A program made the translations under genes and the position numbers. Shown piece after piece: positions 34,224-44,702 of a stretch of 64,000 nt of DNA. Source of the stretch: Rhodococcus sp. KBS0724 (GTDB lineage Bacteria > Actinomycetota > Actinomycetes > Mycobacteriales > Mycobacteriaceae). Numbering within the stretch: position 1 is the first letter of the stretch; each line of letters opens with the position of its first letter. The DNA lies in NCBI RefSeq assembly GCF_005938745.2, contig NZ_VCBX02000001.1, positions 4,850,501 through 4,914,500 on the forward strand, read 5' to 3'. Below the pieces are notes generated by a model, which was not told the origin of the DNA, made no database searches, and saw nothing but the letters and a program-made list of their open reading frames with translations.

Positions 34224-35786
34224 TTAACGCCTACGGGACTTCTTGCGCGGAGGAGGCAATGCACCCTCGGCGCGCAGGCGAGCAGCATGCTCTGCCAGTG
34301 CCTCGACCAGCGGTCCCACCTGTGAGGTTTCAGGCTGCACGTCGACGCGCAGTCCGAACTCGATAGCGGTTTCGGCGGTCTTCGGGCCGATGCACGCCAC
34401 CAGAGTGCGAGCGTGCGGCTTGCCGGCGATGCCGACGAGGTTGCGCACCGTCGAGGACGACGTGAAGCACACCGCGTCGAAGCCGCCGGTCTTGATCATC
34501 TCGCGGGTCTCGGCGGCCGGCGGTGCGGCGCGCACCGTGCGGTACGCGGTGACGTCGTCGATTTCCCAGCCACGTTCGCGCAGACCCTCGGCGAGGGTTT
34601 CGGTCGCGATGTCGGCGCGGGGCAACAGAACTCGGTTGACCGGGTCGAAAACGTCGTCGTACGGCGCGAATTCGGCCAGCAGCCCTTCGCTGGACTGATC
34701 ACCCTTCGGTACCAGTTCGGGGTTGATACCGAACGAGCGGACCTTGGCTGCCGTGGCTTCGCCGATGCAGGCGATCTTCACGCCGGAGAAGGCGCGGGCA
34801 TCGAGGCCGAACTCTTCGAACTTCTCCCACACTGCGCGAACAGCATTCGTGGAAGTGAAGACGACCCACTGGTAGCGACCGTCGACGAGACCCTTGACGG
34901 AGCGTTCCATCTGAGCGGGGCTGCGCGGCGGTTCGACGGCGATGGTCGGGACCTCGATCGGGATGGCGCCGTGAGTGACCAGACGGTCACTCATCTCGCC
35001 GGCCTGATCCTTGGTACGCGGCACGAGGACGGTCCAGCCGTACAGTGCGCGTGATTCCCACCAGGACATCTTGTTCCGCTGGCTCACAACCTTGCCGACG
35101 GTGATGACCAGGGAGCCGACCAGTTCGGAACCGGCCTCGTTGAGCGTCGCCAGTGTTGCTTCGACGGTGCGCTGCTGCCGGGTGGTGCCGCGCACGGTGA
35201 TCGCTGCGGGGGTCTGCGGAGCCATGCCGTTCTCGACCAGCGCGCTGGCGGTCTCGGCGAGGTGTCCGGACGTTGCGTGCAGTACGAGCGGTCCCGGTGC
35301 TGCGGCCAGTGCGGCCCAGTCGACCTCGCCGCGCACGTCGGCTTCGGTGTGTCCCGAGCCCAGTGCCATACCGGCGTAGCTGGGAACGGCTGAGCCGGAG
35401 GGCAGTCCTGGCAGGACCTCGAACTGAACCTGGGTACGTGCGACTGCGGTGACCTCGGCGATCACGGAATCCGTGGTAAGCGGATCACCGGATACGAGAC
35501 GGACGACGTCGTGGCCGTTCTTGGCTTCGTGCACAAGAGTTTTGGCGACCTCGGCCGGTTCCCCGAGCGCGGGACGCACGTCGGCGATCAGTTCGCCGGT
35601 TTCCTCGTCGCGACCCATGTCGATGCCCACGAGAGCGACGACGCCCTTGTCCACATCAGGATCGGTGAATGCCAAGGCTGCGCCGGTGAGGACGTCGCGT
35701 GCGCGAACGGTGAGCAGGGCGGGGTCGCCCGGTCCCGATCCCACGAACAGGATCCGTCCGGGAGTGTTCTTTCGGACTCGGGTCAT
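34224..35786 (-). CDS. hemD: Bifunctional uroporphyrinogen-III C-methyltransferase-like/uroporphyrinogen-III synthase
   Basis: Predicted 520 residues from ATG 35786 (GGAG 8 bases upstream). The N-terminal about 250 residues are a tetrapyrrole methylase domain ([27 protein letters not shown]). The C-terminal about 260 residues are HemD uroporphyrinogen-III synthase ([43 protein letters not shown]). The fusion resembles M. tuberculosis Rv0511. Whether the methylase half is active in siroheme synthesis is not decided by eye; motif VSGDP remains, which fits binding of SAM. The tail is very basic ([10 protein letters not shown]). Confidence 0.9.
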   Translation of the reverse strand: MTRVRKNTPGRILFVGSGPGDPALLTVRARDVLTGAALAFTDPDVDKGVVALVGIDMGRDEETGELIADVRPALGEPAEVAKTLVHEAKNGHDVVRLVSGDPLTTDSVIAEVTAVARTQVQFEVLPGLPSGSAVPSYAGMALGSGHTEADVRGEVDWAALAAAPGPLVLHATSGHLAETASALVENGMAPQTPAAITVRGTTRQQRTVEATLATLNEAGSELVGSLVITVGKVVSQRNKMSWWESRALYGWTVLVPRTKDQAGEMSDRLVTHGAIPIEVPTIAVEPPRSPAQMERSVKGLVDGRYQWVVFTSTNAVRAVWEKFEEFGLDARAFSGVKIACIGEATAAKVRSFGINPELVPKGDQSSEGLLAEFAPYDDVFDPVNRVLLPRADIATETLAEGLRERGWEIDDVTAYRTVRAAPPAAETREMIKTGGFDAVCFTSSSTVRNLVGIAGKPHARTLVACIGPKTAETAIEFGLRVDVQPETSQVGPLVEALAEHAARLRAEGALPPPRKKSRRR

Positions 35787-35846
35787 CGGTGATTCTCCAG
35801 TGCGCTGTATCGAAATGGGAACTTGGTGCAAGTGCAATAGGTTGTG

Positions 35847-36836
35847 TCAAACATCGGCGGCCTCGCCTGTGGTCACGTTCATCAACTCTCGGGCGCCGAG
35901 TTCGAGTAACTCTCGGGCCACCGCTCTGCCGAGTTCCTCGGCGTTGCCCGGCGCACCGACTGCGCCGGTACGGATGACGTCCGAACCGTCGAATGCGGCT
36001 GCGCAGCCGCGGATCGACAGTTCGTCGAAAATTCTGCCGTTGTCGTCGATTGATTCGACAACTTCGGCGAGTGCCCCGACCGGGGCAGTACATCCCGCTT
36101 CGAGTTCGGCCAGCAGAGCACGTTCGGCGATGACCGCCGCACGAGTATCCGCATGGTCGAGCTCTGCGAGTATCGCCACCAATTCTTCATTGGCAGAGAG
36201 ACATTCGACGGCCAGCGCACCCTGCGCCGGCGCCGGCAACATCTGAACGGGCTCGATGTTCTCGGTGATGAGATCAAGGAGACCGATGCGGGACAGACCG
36301 GCGCGAGCAAGGATCACGGCATCGAGTTCACCGGATTCGACCTTGCCCAGCCTGCGCTGCAGGTTTCCGCGCAACGGCACGATGTCGAGACCGAGGCCGA
36401 GGGCCGACAGCTGCGAAACACGGCGCGGCGCAGAGGTACCGACCTTGGACCCGGCCGGAAGTTCACCGAGCACCAGGCCGTCACGGGCGACCAGCGCATC
36501 ACGCGGATCTTCGCGAGGCGGGATCGCCGCGATCACGAAACGCTCGTCCTGCGCAGTGGGCAGATCCTTGTACGAATGCACGGCAACGTCGACGCGGTTG
36601 TCCGCCAACGCTTCTCGGAGCTCCGCCGTGAACACGCCGACGCCGATCTTCTGCACGGGATCGGTGGACTGATCACCCTTGGTCTTGATGATGACCAGTT
36701 CAGCCGGATGCCCGGCCGCAATGAGTGCGTCGCGCACGGTTCCGGCTTGCGTGGTGGCGAGAAGGCTTCCCCGAGTACCGATCCGCAGAGTTCCCTCGGA
36801 GTGCAACGTTTCAGAATGTGAAGGTGTGGCGCTCAT
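35847..36836 (-). CDS. hemC: Porphobilinogen deaminase (hydroxymethylbilane synthase)
   Basis: Predicted 329 residues. It polymerises four porphobilinogens. [14 protein letters not shown] opens the fold, HSYKDLP carries the catalytic Asp-containing loop, and the dipyrromethane cofactor cysteine is in [11 protein letters not shown] (about residue 248). The ATG overlaps the hemA stop by 4 bases. A gap of 60 bases separates it from hemD. Confidence 0.95.
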   Translation of the reverse strand: MSATPSHSETLHSEGTLRIGTRGSLLATTQAGTVRDALIAAGHPAELVIIKTKGDQSTDPVQKIGVGVFTAELREALADNRVDVAVHSYKDLPTAQDERFVIAAIPPREDPRDALVARDGLVLGELPAGSKVGTSAPRRVSQLSALGLGLDIVPLRGNLQRRLGKVESGELDAVILARAGLSRIGLLDLITENIEPVQMLPAPAQGALAVECLSANEELVAILAELDHADTRAAVIAERALLAELEAGCTAPVGALAEVVESIDDNGRIFDELSIRGCAAAFDGSDVIRTGAVGAPGNAEELGRAVARELLELGARELMNVTTGEAADV

Positions 36837-38194
36837 ACCTGCTTGTCCCTTCCGGCGCGATCGCCGTCCACCCGGTCGGTGGGTGCGGCCACTGCCGCAG
36901 GCAATGCCGGGCTGAGTTCGAATAGTTCACGCAATGCCGCCGCGTAGGAGTCTCCGCCCGGCGCCGACGCCAGTTGCTTGACGCGCACGGTGGGTGCGTG
37001 GAGCAGTTTGTCGACGACGCGTCGCACTGTGCGGGCGACTTCGTCACGCTGCGGATCGCCGAGATCAGGCAACCTCGAATCGAGGCGCATGAGTTCGGAT
37101 TCGACGACGTCTGCGGCGCGCTGCCGCAGGGCTGTGACCGTGGGAGTGACTTCTGCGAGTCGCTGACCAGCGAGGTACATTGCCAGCTCGCTGGCGACGA
37201 TGGCGCGTGCGGCGTCGGCGTCGGATGCCGCGGCACCGGCGGCCGGATCCCGTTGCAGCGCTTCCATGTCCAGGACCGTGACGTCGGGCAGGCCTGCTAC
37301 TGCCGGGTCGATATCGCGGGGCAGACCGAGGTCGCAGATCACCAGGTGCTTGTTCGGGAGGCGATCGGGTTCGGCGAGTGCGCGGTGCGCATCGGCCAAT
37401 GTCACTACTGCCCCGACCGCGCCGGTGCAGGTCACCAGCACGTCCGCCTGCGCCATGACCGCTGAAAGCTGCTCGAAATCAACAGCTTCGGCGACGACTC
37501 CGTTGGAGCGAGCGGTGTCCGCCAGGTGCTCGGCGCGCTCGCGGGTGCGGTTGACGACAATGATGCGATCGATGCCCGCGCGGGTCAGGTGCGCAACCGA
37601 CAGTCCGCCCATCGCGCCGGCGCCGACTACAACTGCGGTGCGTCCGACCAGTCCGCCGTCACCGAGGATTCCGGCGGCGCGGTCGAGCGCCACCGATACC
37701 ACTGATGCTCCGGCAGAATCGATTCCAGTTTCGGAGTGCACCCGCTTGCCGACGCGCAGCGCCTGCTGGGCAAGTTCGTGCACAACTCGCCCGGCCGCCT
37801 GCTGCGCGTCGGACGACGCGTAAGCAGTGCGAATCTGGCCGAGGATCTGCTGCTCGCCGATCACCATCGAGTCGAGGCCGCTTGCAACGGCAAAGAGGTG
37901 CTCGACGGCAGCTTCGCTGTACCGCACGTAGGCGTGGGCATGCAGGGCCGTGAGGTCCAGACCGGAATGGTCGGAGAGGATCTCGCCGACCTCGGTGAGA
38001 GCGCCGTGGAATGCGTCCACGACTGCGTAGACCTCTACCCGATTGCAGGTGGAGACGATCATCGCCTCGGTGATGTGCGACGACGCCAGAAGCTTGTCGA
38101 TCAACTTCGGACGGTCGGTGTCGGTCACCGCCACTCGCTCGAGAACCGGCACGGGCGCAGTTCTATGCGAAACCCCGACAAGCAAAACACTCAC
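36833..38194 (-). CDS. hemA: Glutamyl-tRNA reductase
   Basis: Predicted 453 residues from GTG 38194. It reduces glutamyl-tRNA to glutamate-1-semialdehyde, the first step of the C5 heme route. [10 protein letters not shown] and STCNRVEVY hold the catalytic cysteine (about residue 50); [13 protein letters not shown] and the NADPH loop [15 protein letters not shown] (about 181-195) are clear. The C-terminal dimerisation domain is present. The GTG start overlaps the rex stop (GTGA, 38191-38194), so translation is coupled to the redox sensor. Confidence 0.95.
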   Translation of the reverse strand: MSVLLVGVSHRTAPVPVLERVAVTDTDRPKLIDKLLASSHITEAMIVSTCNRVEVYAVVDAFHGALTEVGEILSDHSGLDLTALHAHAYVRYSEAAVEHLFAVASGLDSMVIGEQQILGQIRTAYASSDAQQAAGRVVHELAQQALRVGKRVHSETGIDSAGASVVSVALDRAAGILGDGGLVGRTAVVVGAGAMGGLSVAHLTRAGIDRIIVVNRTRERAEHLADTARSNGVVAEAVDFEQLSAVMAQADVLVTCTGAVGAVVTLADAHRALAEPDRLPNKHLVICDLGLPRDIDPAVAGLPDVTVLDMEALQRDPAAGAAASDADAARAIVASELAMYLAGQRLAEVTPTVTALRQRAADVVESELMRLDSRLPDLGDPQRDEVARTVRRVVDKLLHAPTVRVKQLASAPGGDSYAAALRELFELSPALPAAVAAPTDRVDGDRAGRDKQV

Positions 38195-39048
38195 GGCGCG
38201 ATCACTGATCCGTTTCTTGTCGAACCTGCTCCGACCGGAGCGGGTGAACTTGTGGAGGGACGGGACGAAGCGGGTGCCGCATGAGCGACGCGCACTCGTG
38301 GTGCAGCAGACGCCTGATCTGCGTTGCGTGCACTGTTGAACGAAAGAACCTGCATTTCGACGGCCAGGTCCACGCGTCGCAGTTCCACGTGATCCGGAAC
38401 GTCGAGCGCGATCGGCGAGAAACTCATGATGCAGAGGAGGCCGGCGCGAACGAACTGATCGCACACTTCCTGAGCGGCCTCGTCCGGTGTGGAGATGACG
38501 CCGATGGTGGCCTTCAGCTCACGGCACGCGAATTCGAGTTCGGCGATGTCCCGCACGGTCAGATCGCCCACCTGGGTTCCGACACGGGCGGAGTCGCTGT
38601 CGAAGAGTCCGACCATCTCGAATCCACGACGACTGAATCCGCCGTAGCCGACCAGTGCTTTTCCGAGGTTTCCGACGCCGACCAGAACGACCTTGTGTCC
38701 GCGGTCGAGTCCGAGCGCACGCTCGATGCGGATGCGGAGTTTGGTGACGTCGTATCCGACTCCGCGAACACCGTTGGGACCGAGGAACGACAGATCCTTG
38801 CGCAACTTCGCTGATCCGACGCCTGACGCCTGTGCAAGTTCTTCGCTGGAGACGATGGACGTACCGCGGTCGGACATGACTCCGAGGACCCGCAGGTATG
38901 CCGCCAACCGGGTCACCGTAGCCTGGGGGATGACGCGATCCTGTGTGGTTGCGGAATCGACCTCAGCAGCAGTAGTAGCGACAGGACGGCCCGCAGCGCC
39001 GGTGACGCGCTGAGCCAATGGCTCGTGCGTCTGGTGCGGTTCGGTCAC
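38191..39048 (-). CDS. rex: Redox-sensing transcriptional repressor Rex
   Basis: Predicted 285 residues from GTG 39048 (AGGAG 9 bases upstream). The N-terminal winged helix contains [16 protein letters not shown] and [15 protein letters not shown]. The Rossmann domain binds NAD(H) with [19 protein letters not shown]. Rex senses the NADH/NAD ratio and represses respiration genes when NADH is high. The last about 45 residues (Ala/Pro/Ser-rich) extend past a typical Rex. It is coupled to hemA. GTTCACA/TGTGAAC arms at 39109-39115 and 39130-39136 lie upstream but do not match the classic Rex box arrangement. Confidence 0.9.
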   Translation of the reverse strand: MTEPHQTHEPLAQRVTGAAGRPVATTAAEVDSATTQDRVIPQATVTRLAAYLRVLGVMSDRGTSIVSSEELAQASGVGSAKLRKDLSFLGPNGVRGVGYDVTKLRIRIERALGLDRGHKVVLVGVGNLGKALVGYGGFSRRGFEMVGLFDSDSARVGTQVGDLTVRDIAELEFACRELKATIGVISTPDEAAQEVCDQFVRAGLLCIMSFSPIALDVPDHVELRRVDLAVEMQVLSFNSARNADQASAAPRVRVAHAAPASSRPSTSSPAPVGAGSTRNGSVIAP

Positions 39049-39216
39049 GTCGTTGGCTCCTCGTCCGACCGACACAGCTGTCGACCTCCACGATGCTCCG
39101 GGGGGAATGTTCACACCACGGTAACCGCTTGTGAACCCATGCACAAAGTTGCTTGGAACGGGTTCGATGTGCCTTTAACCTGCAGAGCGGCAGATTTCCC
39201 CATATTTAGCGTTGCC

Positions 39217-39477
39217 TTACTTGCGTAAATCGGCTCGAAGTCTCTCTTCGTCGACTTCCCAATAACCGTGCTCGCGCCCGTCGAGAAGAATGACCGGTAG
39301 CCGATCGCCGTACTCAGCTCTCAGCTCGGGGTCGCTCGCTGCGGCTTCGTCCACGTCGATGCACGTCACTTCAAGCTCGAACTCACTGCAGACCCGCGCC
39401 AGCACCTCCGCAGCGCCTACACAGGAGGCGCATCCTGCGCGGGTCAACAAGGTCACTTCATGGGTGTTCACAGTCAT
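39217..39477 (-). CDS. Glutaredoxin-family thiol protein
   Basis: Predicted 86 residues. A thioredoxin fold with redox site AGCASCVGA (C-x-x-C near residues 16-19) and the cis-Pro segment LPVILLDGREHGYWEVDEERLRADL. This small GlrX-like type, DUF836-like, matches M. tuberculosis Rv0508 next to hemA. The role is presumably disulfide exchange, but the partner is unknown. It is divergent from the HAD phosphatase gene. Confidence 0.85.
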   Translation of the reverse strand: MTVNTHEVTLLTRAGCASCVGAAEVLARVCSEFELEVTCIDVDEAAASDPELRAEYGDRLPVILLDGREHGYWEVDEERLRADLRK

Positions 39478-39678
39478 CGAGTAAGGACCTTTCCTCAGGC
39501 GCGATGTTCGTCTACGTGTCGGTCAAGTCTGCCTTCTGCGCCCGCCCCGATACCAAATCGCCCGAGAGGAAGGTCACACACACTCACACTCATCGCCATC
39601 CACACCTTGGAGCCTCACCGCGGAGGATAGGCTGACTTCAAGAGTTCTCTGCTCAACGGTGCAACACGGGAGGTGCGG

Positions 39679-40674
39679 GTGCCTGCGCGATCACTACCGA
39701 ACGGTTCCGGATTCGGGTCGGGGCTGGCCGGGGTCATTCTCCCCGGTCGTCGCCGGGCCAAGAATCCGCTGGGACCGAGCGAATCGGAAGTTCGAGCCAA
39801 CCTTGCCGGTGAGGCCAGCGTGGACGCGGCGCTTGCACTCACCGCGGCCGCCCATCCGGAAGAACCGGCCGCCGACGACGCCGTACCGGCGGTGCCGCGG
39901 GACCTCACTGCTGCGGCGTTCTTCGACGTCGACAACACCATGGTCCAGGGTGCGTCCATCATTCACTTCGCCCGTGGGTTGGCCGCCCGGAAGTACCTGA
40001 AGACGTCGGACCTGGTGGATTTCGCCTGGAAACAGGTCAAGTTCCGGGTCACCGGACGCGAGAGCAGTGACGACGTCGCCGAGGGCCGTGAGAAGGCCCT
40101 CTCGTTCGTGGCGGGCCGGTCCACGGCCGAACTCGCCCGCCTCGGCGAGGAAATCTACGACGAGGTGATCGCGGACAAGATCTGGCCGGGCACCCGGGCG
40201 CTGGCTCAGATGCACCTGGACGCGGGTCAGCAGGTCTGGTTGGTGACGGCCACCCCCGTCGAACTCGCGCAGGTCATTGCCGAGAAACTAGGTCTGACTG
40301 GAGCCTTGGGTACCGTCGCGGAAAGCGAGGACGGCGTCTTCACCGGCCGTCTTGTCGGTGACATCCTGCATGGAATGGGCAAGGCGCATGCAGTCCGTAC
40401 CCTCGCGGTTCGTGAGGGACTCAACCTCAAGCGGTGCTCCGCGTACTCCGACTCGCACAACGACGTCCCGATGCTCTCCCTGGTCGGTACCGCCGTTGCG
40501 ATCAACCCCGACGCCGATCTTCGTGAACTCGCGAAGAACCGCGGCTGGGAAGTGCGTGATTTCCGCACCGCCCGCAAAGCCGCCAAGATCGGCGTTCCCA
40601 CAGCGCTGGTACTCGGGGCGATCAGCGGGGCACTCGCGGTCATTCTCGCGCGTCGCAAAGAACAGAGCGCCTGA
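39679..40674 (+). CDS. HAD-IB family phosphatase (SerB-like) with C-terminal membrane helix
   Basis: Predicted 331 residues from GTG 39679, 6 bases after GGGAGG. An N-terminal tail of about 75 residues (Pro/Ala-rich) precedes the HAD domain: nucleophile FFDVDNTM (about 83-90), VTATP, and acidic loop [10 protein letters not shown]. The last about 25 residues contain a hydrophobic stretch [17 protein letters not shown], a likely membrane anchor. M. tuberculosis SerB1 (Rv0505c) is the positional match; phosphoserine as substrate is not certain, and membrane-linked members may act in phospholipid metabolism. Confidence 0.85.
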   Translation: MPARSLPNGSGFGSGLAGVILPGRRRAKNPLGPSESEVRANLAGEASVDAALALTAAAHPEEPAADDAVPAVPRDLTAAAFFDVDNTMVQGASIIHFARGLAARKYLKTSDLVDFAWKQVKFRVTGRESSDDVAEGREKALSFVAGRSTAELARLGEEIYDEVIADKIWPGTRALAQMHLDAGQQVWLVTATPVELAQVIAEKLGLTGALGTVAESEDGVFTGRLVGDILHGMGKAHAVRTLAVREGLNLKRCSAYSDSHNDVPMLSLVGTAVAINPDADLRELAKNRGWEVRDFRTARKAAKIGVPTALVLGAISGALAVILARRKEQSA

Positions 40675-40676
40675 CG

Positions 40677-40721
40677 GAACGTACGAAGTCCGGATCGAAT
40701 CGATCCGGACTTCGTACGTTC
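40677..40721. terminator. 21-bp perfect terminator hairpin between convergent genes
   Basis: Arms 40677-40697 and 40701-40721 are exact reverse complements with an AAT triloop. It lies 3 bases after the HAD gene stop, and its right arm overlaps the stop codon (40720-40722) of the convergent acyltransferase gene. It likely ends both transcripts although no T run is present. Confidence 0.8.
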
Positions 40722-41745
40722 AGCCGAGGAAAATATTGCGGCGCTTGGCCAGCAACCGGTAGAGCGTCTGCTGGATGGTCTCACGCACGTGGTCGGTCAC
40801 TTCGAAGAGAACCATCGGATCCTCTTCGGCGCCTGCGTCGTACGTGTCCGTGACAATCGGCGTCCCGAATTCGATGTGCCATTTCGACGGTAGCGGGACA
40901 AGCCCGAGCGGTCCTAGATGCGGAAACAACGGAGTGACCGGGAAATACGGAAGGCCCAACAACCGCGACAGCGTCGTCAGGTCGCCGATTTTCGGGTAGA
41001 TCTCTTCCGAGCCGACTATCGAGCACGGAATGATCGGAACTCCGGTACGCATTGCGGCCGACACGAATCCGCCGCGTCCGAACCGCTGCAACTTGTACCG
41101 TTCACTGAACGGCTTTCCGATTCCCTTGAACCCTTCGGGGAAGACTGCGGCCACTTCACCCTCACGCAGAAGCCGCTCGGCGTCCGGGTTGCAGGCCAGG
41201 GTATGCCCGGCTTTGCGTGCGAGTCCACCGACCAGCGGCATCTCGAATGCCATGTCCGCAGCCAGCATTCGCAGTGGCCGGTGCGCCGGATGGTGATCGT
41301 GTACGGCAACGGACGTCATCAGCCCGTCGATCGGAATCACGCCGGCATGATTCGCAACCACGAGCGCGCCGCCGGTAAGGGGAATGTTCTCGATTCCGCT
41401 GACCTCGACACGAAACCACTTCTCGAACAGTGGCCGGAGCATCGGCATGACGATGTGGTCCGCGAAGTGCGGGTCGAACCCGAACTCGTCGACCTCGTAG
41501 TCACCGGCCATCCGGCGACGCAGGAACTCCGCAGTCGACGCGATCTGATCGACAAGTCCCGAGCGGACGGTGTCGACAAACGATCCGTCATTGGGAGTCT
41601 TGGGCGGCAACGTCGAACTCGAAGGATGCCGGCGCTCGCTTTGCTCTCGCACCAAACGCTCGGCGCCGGTTACCGATTCACCCGAGCGAGCTTCACTTCG
41701 GGCCGGGTGCGGCCGCAACGGAATTACCTTTGCCACGTCACTCAT
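40720..41745 (-). CDS. Lysophospholipid acyltransferase (PlsC/GPAT-like) family protein
   Basis: Predicted 341 residues from ATG 41745, which overlaps the epimerase stop (ATGA). The acyltransferase motifs are NHAGVIPIDG (NHxxxxxD, about residue 132), FPEGFKGIGKPFSERYKLQRFGRGGF (block III) and IIPCSIVGSEEIYP. A basic N-terminal region of about 60 residues precedes them. Rv0502 of M. tuberculosis is in the same place with the same epimerase neighbour. It probably acylates a lysophospholipid or related alcohol; substrate open. Confidence 0.85.
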   Translation of the reverse strand: MSDVAKVIPLRPHPARSEARSGESVTGAERLVREQSERRHPSSSTLPPKTPNDGSFVDTVRSGLVDQIASTAEFLRRRMAGDYEVDEFGFDPHFADHIVMPMLRPLFEKWFRVEVSGIENIPLTGGALVVANHAGVIPIDGLMTSVAVHDHHPAHRPLRMLAADMAFEMPLVGGLARKAGHTLACNPDAERLLREGEVAAVFPEGFKGIGKPFSERYKLQRFGRGGFVSAAMRTGVPIIPCSIVGSEEIYPKIGDLTTLSRLLGLPYFPVTPLFPHLGPLGLVPLPSKWHIEFGTPIVTDTYDAGAEEDPMVLFEVTDHVRETIQQTLYRLLAKRRNIFLG

Positions 41746-42905
41746 CGCTCCACCACACCTCGGTCCGGGGTCATCATCGACATCACGTCGGCGCTCGGCG
41801 ACGCACTGGCTCCGTTGCCGCCGACGATCGCGGTCAGCGTTTTCTCCGCACGGTCGATCCACTCGGACCCGATGATCCGCCGCGTCTGCATGGCCCGGAC
41901 GAAGTCGTCGAGCGCTTGCATCGTCGTCCACCTCGGCTCGAAGCCCATCTCACTGCGCATGCGTGTGGTGTCCAGGCCGCAACCGAACCGGAAGTACTCG
42001 AGTTGTTCGTCGGTGTACAACCGCATCGACGAACCGACCAAGGCATTGCCGACGCTACGGAACAGCGCCAACGGCATCGGAACTTCGATGCGTCCGGCTC
42101 GCCTGATGGCCTGCGACATCATCACAACCCCGTCTGCGGCGATGTTGTACGTTCCCGACACCGGGGTGATGGTGGCGCATTCGAGCGCGGCAAGCGCGTC
42201 CTCGGCGTGCAGTAACTGCAGGCGTGCGTTGCGTCCAGCGATGGTCGGAACCACCGGTGCGCTGACGTAGTGCCCGACCGTCGCGGTGAGTTGGGGTCCG
42301 ATCAGCGGGGCAAGCCTCAGAATCGCGACGTCGATGTCGGGCCGGCGACGCCCCATGCCGCGGAGATACCCCTCGATTTCGAGGGTGTCGCGGGCGTACC
42401 CTCCTGGCGGGCGCCGACGCGCGCTCATCTCCTCGGTGAACTGAGCCGGATCCTTGGCACTGCACCCGTACACCACCGACGCGGATCGGAGCACGACTTT
42501 ACGAACGGTGGGGGCCTTCTGACACACAGCGAACAACTGCATGGCGCCGATGACATTCATGTCCTTCATCGCTGCGCGCGAACCTGATTTGGGGGCCTTC
42601 TGCAAGGTCGACGCGTGTACGACGGTATCAACTTCGGCGTTCCGGATGACCTTGCCGATGAGAGGATTGCGGATGTCGGCGCGCACGAATTCGGCACGGC
42701 CCATTCTGCGCAACATGTCTTTGCTGGGACTCACCGAATCAACGGCGATCACTCGCTCGATTGCCGGATTCTGCGCCAGTCTGGTCACCAGGTAACCGCC
42801 CAGAAATCGGCTTGTGCCGGTCACGAGAACCACGCGGGGAACTACATTGTCCGATTTCGTGTCGCCTGCTGATTTTTCGTCGGCTGCTGTGTCACGAACT
42901 ACCAC
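41742..42905 (-). CDS. NAD-dependent epimerase/dehydratase (extended SDR)
   Basis: Predicted 387 residues from GTG 42905, 6 bases after GGGGG; a TTG at 42908 is possible. The cofactor loop is VVLVTGTSRFLGGYLV (about residues 26-41), ASTLQKAP follows, and the catalytic YARDT stands where extended SDRs have YxxxK, so the lysine is not obvious and activity may differ. M. tuberculosis Rv0501 (called GalE2) is the positional match. It is coupled to the acyltransferase gene. Confidence 0.8.
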   Translation of the reverse strand: MVVRDTAADEKSAGDTKSDNVVPRVVLVTGTSRFLGGYLVTRLAQNPAIERVIAVDSVSPSKDMLRRMGRAEFVRADIRNPLIGKVIRNAEVDTVVHASTLQKAPKSGSRAAMKDMNVIGAMQLFAVCQKAPTVRKVVLRSASVVYGCSAKDPAQFTEEMSARRRPPGGYARDTLEIEGYLRGMGRRRPDIDVAILRLAPLIGPQLTATVGHYVSAPVVPTIAGRNARLQLLHAEDALAALECATITPVSGTYNIAADGVVMMSQAIRRAGRIEVPMPLALFRSVGNALVGSSMRLYTDEQLEYFRFGCGLDTTRMRSEMGFEPRWTTMQALDDFVRAMQTRRIIGSEWIDRAEKTLTAIVGGNGASASPSADVMSMMTPDRGVVER

Positions 42906-43073
42906 CAAGTACCCCCATATCCAGGACGGACGAGCGTTCCCGAATCACTTTTGTGACAAGTTTCCCCCACCATACGGCCAGTCGGGGTCTCGCGCTGTTT
43001 ACCCGCATCACGCTCATTCAAGACATATCTCCCACCTAGTGGGACGGCGTGTCCATAACCCCGAACAGACAGC

Positions 43074-43107
43074 GATGCCCGCCGCTTCCGAAGAAGTGGC
43101 GGGCATC
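43074..43107 (-). terminator. Hairpin downstream of the bS22 gene
   Basis: A 15-bp stem (43074-43088 with 43093-43107, one G-T pair) and a CGAA tetraloop lie 22 bases past the bS22 stop. The stem is stable but no U tract follows in the leftward direction. Confidence 0.65.
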
Positions 43108-43129
43108 GACGCTTAGTGCACAGTACTGC

Positions 43130-43231
43130 TTATTTACCGAGTTTCCTGCGCTGCACTCGGGTACGACGAAGCAACTTGCGGTGCTTCTTCTTGGACATGC
43201 GCTTGCGACGCTTCTTGATCACTGAACCCAT
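43130..43231 (-). CDS. Small ribosomal protein bS22
   Basis: ATG 43231 to TAA 43130 encodes 33 residues, [19 protein letters not shown] followed by [14 protein letters not shown]. More than half are Arg or Lys, and the sequence matches the AURKAIP1/COX24-like actinobacterial protein seen as bS22 in mycobacterial ribosomes (Rv0500B place). GAGGG lies 9 bases before the ATG. It follows the small HTH gene and precedes the epimerase gene on the same strand. Confidence 0.92.
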
Positions 43232-43489
43232 AGCGGGTGTCCCTCACGTTCTTCTATAGCGTTCCTGCGCACGCCGGTCACGTACGCCTGCGCCAAGCAA
43301 CTGGCGCCTGGCCCTCGTTTTAACTAGCTCAGCGCCTTACGACACCAGCTTGCTGGTACGACAGTTGATCATCGTACCGGTGCGGAGTCACACGACATAA
43401 ACCGAGCCTCCGGCACAGCTTCCGCTGTGCCCGCGACAGGGCTCACGCCGAACTCGTCCTCTCCGAATCGGCTGGCCAGCATCGGCTGG
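43232..43489. other. Intergenic region with small hairpins between bS22 and the HTH gene
   Basis: No gene is visible on either strand. GGCACAGC (43412-43419) and GCTGTGCC (43424-43431) form an 8-bp hairpin 60 bases after the HTH gene stop, a possible terminator. GCGCCA-AGCAAC-TGGCGC near 43293 is another small inverted repeat. The bS22 promoter should lie here. Confidence 0.5.
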
Positions 43490-43726
43490 TCAGCCTGCGT
43501 CGAAGTACGAGGTTTCGAGATAATCGTGCACGGCTTTCGCATGTACACGGAACGAACGTCCCACTCGAACAGCGGGCAGTTCGCCGCTGTGCACCAAGCG
43601 GTACACAGTCATCTTCGACACCCTCATCAGCGTTGCCACTTCGGCAACTGTGAGGAATTGTGTTCCGGCCACAGCCGGTTTTCCGTCGTGGGACGAACCC
43701 ATGGACGGCTTGTTTGCAGACACCAT
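43490..43726 (-). CDS. Small excisionase-type helix-turn-helix DNA-binding protein
   Basis: Predicted 78 residues from ATG 43726, with GGAGGT 11 bases upstream. The core FLTVAEVATLMRVSKMTVYRLVHSGELPAVRVGRSFRVH is a MerR/excisionase-like winged helix, followed by a short tail. It occurs at the Rv0500A place between proC and bS22. No recombinase is nearby, so a chromosomal regulator is more likely than a phage excisionase. Confidence 0.85.
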   Translation of the reverse strand: MVSANKPSMGSSHDGKPAVAGTQFLTVAEVATLMRVSKMTVYRLVHSGELPAVRVGRSFRVHAKAVHDYLETSYFDAG

Positions 43727-43852
43727 AAATCCACATACCTCCAGTACGACTCGCGCCGCCGGCTTCCCCTCCGGCGGAACAGACACGTACGTACTAACCC
43801 GAGCTTAGCTGTACTTGTGGGGTTAAAGCGACGGGTGTGGCGTAATGGGCGT

Positions 43853-44668
43853 CTATTCGACAGCTGCACCCATGGCCACGGAACGTGCCTTGGCAGCGTC
43901 GAGAGCGTTGTAGAACGCGGTCCGGATGCCACCTGCTTCCAGTTCGCGAACGGCGGCGGCCGTCGTCCCACCGGGTGAGGTCACGGCAGCCCGAAGATCC
44001 CCGGCACTGTCGCCGGTGCGATCGAGCATCGCTGCCGATCCGACCATGGTCTGAACAACCAGTTCCGACGCCACCGCGCGAGTGAGACCGAGACTGACGC
44101 CGGCATCGATCATCGCTTCGGCCACCAGGAACATGTACGCCGGACCGGAACCGGAAACCGCCGTGACAGCGTCGATCTGCGATTCGGGCACCGTGACGAC
44201 CTTGCCGACGCTGCCGAGAATTCCGCGGACCAATTCCAGGTGCTCAGGCTTGACGTGTCGGCCAGGAGCCATGACGCTCACACCTTCGCCGACCAGCATC
44301 GGAGTGTTCGGCATGACCCGAATCACCGGGAACCCCGCCGGCAGACGCGTTTCGTAGAACCCGACCGGGATACCGGCGGCGAGCGAGACGATCAACTGCT
44401 CGAGGTCGCCGTCGAGATCCACCTTCGACAGCGCGGTCAAAGCTGCCTCGACGTCGTTCGGCTTGACGGCGATCACGATGACGTCAGCACCCTCGGCCGC
44501 GTCCTCGATCGTGGTGACGCGGATGGAGTACTCGGCGATCAGTTCCGCCACGCGCGGCTGATACTGCTCGGCAACAACCAGATCCTTGATCGCATGGCCG
44601 GCTTGCAGCAGCCCGGAGATCAGCGCCTCGCCGATCTTGCCGCCACCGATAATCGCAATTCTTGTCAT
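43853..44668 (-). CDS. proC: Pyrroline-5-carboxylate reductase
   Basis: Predicted 271 residues. It reduces pyrroline-5-carboxylate to proline. The NAD(P)H loop is IAIIGGGKIGEALISGLL (residues 4-21); VIVIAVKPNDVEAAL, RVMPNTPMLVGEGVS and the C-terminal SPGGTTAAAVRELE are signature segments. Length is typical. It precedes the HTH and bS22 genes in a leftward series. Confidence 0.95.
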   Translation of the reverse strand: MTRIAIIGGGKIGEALISGLLQAGHAIKDLVVAEQYQPRVAELIAEYSIRVTTIEDAAEGADVIVIAVKPNDVEAALTALSKVDLDGDLEQLIVSLAAGIPVGFYETRLPAGFPVIRVMPNTPMLVGEGVSVMAPGRHVKPEHLELVRGILGSVGKVVTVPESQIDAVTAVSGSGPAYMFLVAEAMIDAGVSLGLTRAVASELVVQTMVGSAAMLDRTGDSAGDLRAAVTSPGGTTAAAVRELEAGGIRTAFYNALDAAKARSVAMGAAVE

Positions 44669-44702
44669 GCCGTCAAGCCTGCCACGACACCGTCGAACCG
44701 GA

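Noticed and set aside
39109..39136. Rex box upstream of rex
   Set aside because: GTTCACA and TGTGAAC are present but in reverse order and 14 bases apart compared with TTGTGA-N6-TCACAA; too weak to list as an operator.
43490..43726. Phage excisionase
   Set aside because: Fold is excisionase-like, but no integrase is near and the place beside bS22 is conserved chromosomal context.
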